Position numbers and translations under genes: made by a program
NCBI GenBank assembly: GCA_033762055.1
Contig: JANRLZ010000091.1
Span: forward strand, 1-18,789
DNA from: M3007 sp033762055
GTDB lineage: Bacteria > Bacteroidota > Bacteroidia > Chitinophagales > Saprospiraceae
Length of the DNA stretch: 18,789 bases
Reading direction: 5' to 3'
The notes under the pieces: model-generated
The model's input: only the letters and a program-made list of their open reading frames with translations
Databases searched by the model: none
What the model was told of the DNA's origin: nothing
In this document: piece after piece, positions 15,821 through 18,789 of the stretch
How positions within the stretch are numbered: the first letter of the stretch is position 1
Layout of the letters: every line of letters starts with the position of its first letter

Positions 15821-15854
15821 GCAGTGAAGTTTTTTTTAATTCTCCGCTGCACGG
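15811..15854 (-). terminator. Intrinsic terminator between the hypothetical gene and the sensor kinase
   Basis: On the minus strand CCGTGCAGCGGAG pairs with CTTCACTGCGCGG (13 positions with one mismatch and two G-U pairs), followed by six T residues. It begins about 25 nt after the stop codon at 15880 and so would end the upstream transcript or limit read-through into the kinase gene. Confidence 0.65.
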
Positions 15855-15879
15855 ATTATGTGTTTCATTGATTACCTTA

Positions 15880-16545
15880 TTATATTGCCCAATTTACCTT
15901 TACCTTAGTTTTCCTCGGCGGCTTGTTATAATTCGAATTACCTGCCACCGTTCCTTCAAAAATAAAGGTCTGATTAGGAATAAGTTTTGCTTTTACGTGT
16001 TGATTTATGACAAATCTGCTTGGATCTGTAATAACTCCGCCGTTACTTCCCAGTGTGACAGTCGGCGCACATGTATTGGTAGCAAAGATAATATCTTCAT
16101 GATACAATCCCAGACCCGGATCAAACAAAATAATACAACTTGGATGGGCAAAGTCGGTATTGCCCACGCTCTCCACCTTTACAAACAAATAAGGCGCACA
16201 GGTTTGCTGCTGGTTGCTCACCATTGCAGGTTCGTCATCTGCATCTTCGAATGCCAGTACAACCGTTCGATCTGACCGTTCATCTCCCTGAATCTGTATG
16301 TACTGATACCGACCTTCGCTGTCTATCTCCCAGTGCCTGACTCGATACAAAGCATTGGTCGCAGAATTACTGGTCGTGTAATCAACTGTAATCTTGTTAC
16401 CTCCGGTCTTTACCGGTTGTATGTTGCTCAAGTCGGTGTCGCCGGAGGCGCCTACCGGCACCAGTAACAAAAGATCGTAAATGTTTCCATTTCCGTTCCG
16501 CTTTGCCAAATAAGCGTACGGAGCAAGTCTGATAATGTTGCCCAT
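15880..16545 (-). CDS. Hypothetical protein, 221 aa, upstream of the two-component system
   Basis: I do not recognise this protein. It lacks a signal peptide (MGNIIRLAPYAYLAKRNG) and any clear membrane segment. The sequence alternates hydrophobic and polar residues in a beta-rich manner. It has Cys in QTCAPYLFV, HPSCIILF and NTCAPTVTL, two of them in the repeated CAP context. Composition is moderately AT-rich. It lies on the same strand as the sensor kinase and response regulator, 87 bp upstream of the kinase, but with a terminator between. The start at 16545 is the only in-frame ATG near the N terminus. A role as a target or partner of the two-component system is possible, but not shown. Confidence 0.65.
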   Translation of the reverse strand: MGNIIRLAPYAYLAKRNGNGNIYDLLLLVPVGASGDTDLSNIQPVKTGGNKITVDYTTSNSATNALYRVRHWEIDSEGRYQYIQIQGDERSDRTVVLAFEDADDEPAMVSNQQQTCAPYLFVKVESVGNTDFAHPSCIILFDPGLGLYHEDIIFATNTCAPTVTLGSNGGVITDPSRFVINQHVKAKLIPNQTFIFEGTVAGNSNYNKPPRKTKVKVNWAI

Positions 16546-16604
16546 AGGTGAAAATGAGAATTTGATTGATTGCTGAATGGATTAAAGGTTCAGAAGTCTA
16601 AAAG

Positions 16605-16634
16605 CCGTCAAAAAATTTTCATTTGGTTTGACGG
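16605..16634. repeat. 8-bp-arm inverted repeat upstream of the hypothetical gene
   Basis: CCGTCAAA (16605-16612) and TTTGACGG (16627-16634) are exact inverted copies separated by 14 nt. They lie 60-90 bp upstream of the start at 16545. A regulatory site or leader hairpin are both possible. No clear -7 element was found for the gene. Confidence 0.4.
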
Positions 16635-16813
16635 GGCTGTTCTCATTTTTCTTTCGGGCAGCACAAATGGTTAATAGTGTTAGGCCAACATTTGATTTTT
16701 TATGTGTTTATGGTTTGATTTTTTGGGGCTGTTTTGTTTTCATATTTTGAACATTCAATCACATGGCATTTCCCATTCGTCATCTTCTCAACGGGGCAAT
16801 TTTTTTTTGAATG

Positions 16814-16837
16814 GGAGCGGCCCCAAAGGGTCGCTCC
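16814..16837. repeat. Compact hairpin with CAAA tetraloop
   Basis: GGAGCGGCCC pairs with GGGTCGCTCC (10 pairs with one G-T/U) around CAAA. No T-run follows in either direction, so it is not a standard terminator. It resembles REP-like hairpins that occur in many copies in some genomes; copy number cannot be judged here. Confidence 0.45.
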
Positions 16838-16952
16838 ACTCAAAATCAATGGAAATCAAGGAGTTATACAGGCAAAGGCGTGTTTTGAACCTTGTTGTTT
16901 AACTTGGTACGACAAAAATCCGGCAGATCGCCGCTGCTGCCAAATTTAGGAG

Positions 16953-16970
16953 AGGTATGAATTCATACCT
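16953..16970. promoter_or_regulatory. Perfect 18-bp palindrome upstream of the aldehyde dehydrogenase promoter
   Basis: AGGTATGAATTCATACCT is exactly self-complementary. Its centre is about 55 bp upstream of the -7 element at 17016-17023, a common distance for an activator or repressor dimer. A T-rich stretch follows it on the plus strand, so a weak terminator-like hairpin is the other option. Confidence 0.5.
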
Positions 16971-17015
16971 TTCTTTCATATCGGGTCTTTTCTGCGGTTT
17001 TCGACTGGTTATGAC

Positions 17016-17023
17016 TACCTTTG
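17016..17023 (+). promoter_or_regulatory. -7 element of the aldehyde dehydrogenase gene
   Basis: TACCTTTG matches TAnnTTTG and is identical to the mazG element. The transcript would start near 17029, about 22 nt before the ATG at 17051. An in-frame TTG at 17021 lies within the element and is therefore not the start. The -33 position carries TTTTC instead of TTG. Confidence 0.55.
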
Positions 17024-17050
17024 CGCCCGTTTTCAATCATCTCTATTCAA

Positions 17051-18583
17051 ATGCAACCGAAAGAATTTTTAAAAAAACTCGGCCTTCGTACCCGTAACCA
17101 GGGCGCTTCCACCGGTCAGAATGCCATTGCAGGCAGCCGCCGGTACATTGAATCTTTTTCGCCGGTTGACGGCCAATCTATTGGTTTTGTGAGCGTTACC
17201 ACCCGCGAACAATACGATCAGGTCGTACAGTCGGCCGAACAAGCCTTCAAAATCTGGCGTGAACTACCAGCGCCCAAGCGCGGTGAAATCGTACGCCAGT
17301 ACGGCGATGTACTTCGACAGTATAAAGATCCGCTCGGTCGGCTCGTTAGCTATGAAATGGGTAAAAGCCTGCAGGAAGGATGGGGCGAAGTGCAGGAAAT
17401 GATTGATATATGCGACTTTGCCGTGGGCCTTTCCCGGCAGCTTTATGGCCTCACCATGCACTCCGAACGTCCGGGCCACCGCATGTATGAACAATGGCAT
17501 CCGCTGGGCATTGTGGGCATTATCTCCGCCTTCAACTTCCCGGTTGCCGTTTGGTCCTGGAATGCCTGTCTGGCCTGGGTTTGCGGCGACGTTTGCATTT
17601 GGAAACCCTCCGAAAAAACGCCGCTTTGTTCAATCGCCTGTCAACACTTGTTTCAAAAAGTATTAAAAGCCAACAACCTGCCGGAAGGCATCAGTTGTAT
17701 TATCAACGGCGACTACAAGGTAGGGGAGTACATGACCAAAGACCACCGCGTACCGTTGGTAAGCGCCACCGGCAGCACGCGCATGGGCCGCATCGTAGGT
17801 CAAGCCGTTGCAGCACGCTTTGGTCGGAGTATTCTCGAACTGGGCGGCAACAACGCTATCATCATTACGCCTTCAGCCGATATGAAAATGGTGCTTACCG
17901 GGGCTGTCTTCGGGGCGGTAGGCACCGCCGGCCAACGTTGTACCACCACCCGCCGACTTATTATTCACGAGAGTGTGTACGAACAAGTAAAAACTACACT
18001 CGCCAAGGCATATCCGCAACTCCGCATCGGCGACCCGCTTGATCCAAATAATCATGTCGGCCCCCTGATTGACAAACACGCCGTGGAAAACTACCTCCAC
18101 GCTATTCAGGAAGTAAAAAAACACAAGGGCAAGTTCGTTGTGGAAGGCGGCGTTTTATCGGGCCAGGGTTACGAAAGCGGTTGTTATGTAAAACCCTGTA
18201 TCGCTGAGGTGGAAAATCATTGGGACATCGTCCAGCACGAAACTTTCGCGCCCATTCTTTATCTCATCAAATACAGCAACATAGAAGAAGCCATCGCCCT
18301 GCAAAATGCCGTTCCACAAGGACTTTCTTCGGCCATTATGACCACCAACCTGCGCGAAGCAGAGCGCTTCCTTTCGGTAAGCGGTTCTGATTGCGGCATA
18401 GCGAATGTCAATATTGGCACTTCGGGCGCCGAAATTGGCGGTGCATTTGGCGGTGAAAAAGAAACAGGCGGCGGTCGCGAATCCGGTTCCGACTCCTGGA
18501 AAGCATACATGCGTCGTCAAACCAACACGATCAACTATTCCGAATCGCTTCCACTGGCGCAGGGGATCAAGTTTGATTTTTAG
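17051..18583 (+). CDS. Aldehyde dehydrogenase, antiquitin (ALDH7/AmaB) type
   Basis: This 510-aa NAD(P)+-dependent aldehyde dehydrogenase has the substrate and cofactor motifs FNFP (about 161-164), KPSE (185-188), ELGGNN (263-268) and the catalytic Cys297 in GTAGQRCTTTRR. The C-terminal signature NIGTSGAEIGGAFGGEKETGGGRESGSD is typical of the ALDH7 family. Members of that family oxidise alpha-aminoadipate semialdehyde (in equilibrium with piperideine-6-carboxylate) in lysine breakdown. Length is normal for the family and there is no signal peptide, so it is cytosolic. No other lysine-catabolic gene adjoins it. It appears monocistronic, with its own promoter and a strong terminator 9 bp after the stop codon. 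The palindrome at 16953-16970 may control it. Confidence 0.93.
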   Translation: MQPKEFLKKLGLRTRNQGASTGQNAIAGSRRYIESFSPVDGQSIGFVSVTTREQYDQVVQSAEQAFKIWRELPAPKRGEIVRQYGDVLRQYKDPLGRLVSYEMGKSLQEGWGEVQEMIDICDFAVGLSRQLYGLTMHSERPGHRMYEQWHPLGIVGIISAFNFPVAVWSWNACLAWVCGDVCIWKPSEKTPLCSIACQHLFQKVLKANNLPEGISCIINGDYKVGEYMTKDHRVPLVSATGSTRMGRIVGQAVAARFGRSILELGGNNAIIITPSADMKMVLTGAVFGAVGTAGQRCTTTRRLIIHESVYEQVKTTLAKAYPQLRIGDPLDPNNHVGPLIDKHAVENYLHAIQEVKKHKGKFVVEGGVLSGQGYESGCYVKPCIAEVENHWDIVQHETFAPILYLIKYSNIEEAIALQNAVPQGLSSAIMTTNLREAERFLSVSGSDCGIANVNIGTSGAEIGGAFGGEKETGGGRESGSDSWKAYMRRQTNTINYSESLPLAQGIKFDF

Positions 18584-18591
18584 GAACGATC

Positions 18592-18627
18592 AAAAAAAAT
18601 CCCGTAGGCGTCTGCGGGATTTTTTTT
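18592..18627 (+). terminator. Intrinsic terminator after the aldehyde dehydrogenase gene
   Basis: An A-run followed by CCCGTAGG...CTGCGGG and then eight T residues forms a stem of CCCG/CGGG extended by the flanking A/T pairs. With an A-run on the left arm and a T-run on the right, it can act in both directions. Confidence 0.85.
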
Positions 18628-18650
18628 AGGCTGTCGAATATCATGTAGGA

Positions 18651-18671
18651 ACTAGTGCCGTAGGCACTAAT
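18651..18671. repeat. Short hairpin with GTA loop near the transposase
   Basis: TAGTGCC-GTA-GGCACTA has perfect 7-bp arms, and outward pairing continues with one mismatch (AA...TT). It lies about 45 bp upstream of the transposase start. It may be part of the end of the insertion sequence or a dispersed hairpin repeat; no inverted copy is visible in the window. Confidence 0.4.
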
Positions 18672-18712
18672 TTTCAAACAGTTATTTCGTTCTTTGCAAT
18701 AAAAAATGAATT

Positions 18713-18789
18713 ATGGGAAGAGGAAAGCCACCAGCACCAGCCCTACTGATGACAGATCGTCAGCGGATGATTTTAGAAAAAGAGAGCCG
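18713..18789 (+). CDS. IS630-like transposase, N-terminal fragment (cut by window edge)
   Basis: Twenty-five codons are visible before the window ends, beginning MGRGKPPAPALLMTDRQRMI and continuing LEKES. The pattern of a short basic start, then L(M/T)TDRQRMILEKE, matches the N-terminal helix-turn-helix of many IS630-family transposases, which catalyse cut-and-paste transposition into TA. The identification rests on a short segment and is tentative. The DDE catalytic residues would lie beyond the window. A different start 7 nt upstream is in another frame and does not give this pattern. Confidence 0.55.
   Translation, partial: MGRGKPPAPALLMTDRQRMILEKES

Larger units (their letters stand above)
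16546..17015. other. Intergenic region between the hypothetical gene and the aldehyde dehydrogenase gene
   Basis: About 470 bp of AT-rich DNA without a credible gene; the ORFs in it are short and compositionally implausible. It holds three dyads, each listed separately. It also has an imperfect direct repeat, in which GGTTTGA followed by GGGGCTGTT appears near 16625-16640 and again near 16710-16733. It serves as the divergent upstream region of both flanking genes. Confidence 0.6.

Noticed and set aside
16702..16949. Small plus-strand ORFs in the 16.7-16.9 kb intergenic region
   Set aside because: They cover the stable hairpin and poly-T stretch, and the products have no recognisable features.
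1..18789. CRISPR array, tRNA or rRNA genes, toxin-antitoxin pair built on mazG
   Set aside because: No regularly spaced repeats or tRNA/rRNA sequences were seen. MazG here is the pyrophosphohydrolase and has no mazEF neighbours.

Overview
The window looks like chromosomal DNA of a Bacteroidota bacterium, most likely Saprospiraceae-like. Three things support this. Several genes carry the Bacteroidota -7 promoter element TAnnTTTG and lack clear Shine-Dalgarno sites. An OmpP1/FadL-like outer-membrane barrel lies next to a Tyr/Trp/Asn-rich secreted protein of a kind common in this phylum. A SpoIIM-family/DUF4129 membrane gene pair is also present. The placement is inference from these features; no marker gene such as rRNA is present.

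Layout. 1-150: a small element with 25-26 bp terminal inverted repeats and TG...CA ends. 202-969 (+): mazG. 973-2854 (-): an M50-like membrane metalloprotease and, upstream of it, a GH1 beta-glucosidase, 19 bp apart and probably co-transcribed. 2855-3533: no protein gene called, but it holds a near-consensus minus-strand promoter, two minus-strand terminators, several dyads and repeated operator-like words, suggesting a small structured RNA. 3534-6398 (-): an outer-membrane barrel protein and the low-complexity Trp/Asn- and Arg/Ser-rich secreted protein. 6701-9385 (+): an extended SpoIIM-family membrane protein and a DUF4129 protein. 9412-12606 (-): a large AddA/RecB-type UvrD helicase whose C-terminal nuclease-like region lacks the expected catalytic residues. 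12721-13233 (+): a DinB/DUF1572-like protein. 13230-16545 (-): a response regulator, a TPR sensor histidine kinase (overlapping by 14 nt) and an unrecognised 221-aa protein upstream, separated from the kinase by a terminator that overlaps an alternative hairpin. 16546-17050: intergenic, with three dyads including a perfect 18-bp palindrome upstream of the next promoter. 17051-18583 (+): an antiquitin-type aldehyde dehydrogenase with a strong terminator. 18713-18789 (+): the 5' end of an IS630-like transposase, cut by the window edge.

Most genes are housekeeping or common Bacteroidota accessory genes, and I do not see a clear new multi-gene defence or biosynthetic system. The best leads are the promoter-to-terminator unit at 3099-3359, the probable loss of nuclease function in the lone AddA-like helicase, the overlapping hairpins ahead of the AT-rich sensor kinase, the short inverted-repeat element at the left edge, and the palindrome upstream of the aldehyde dehydrogenase.
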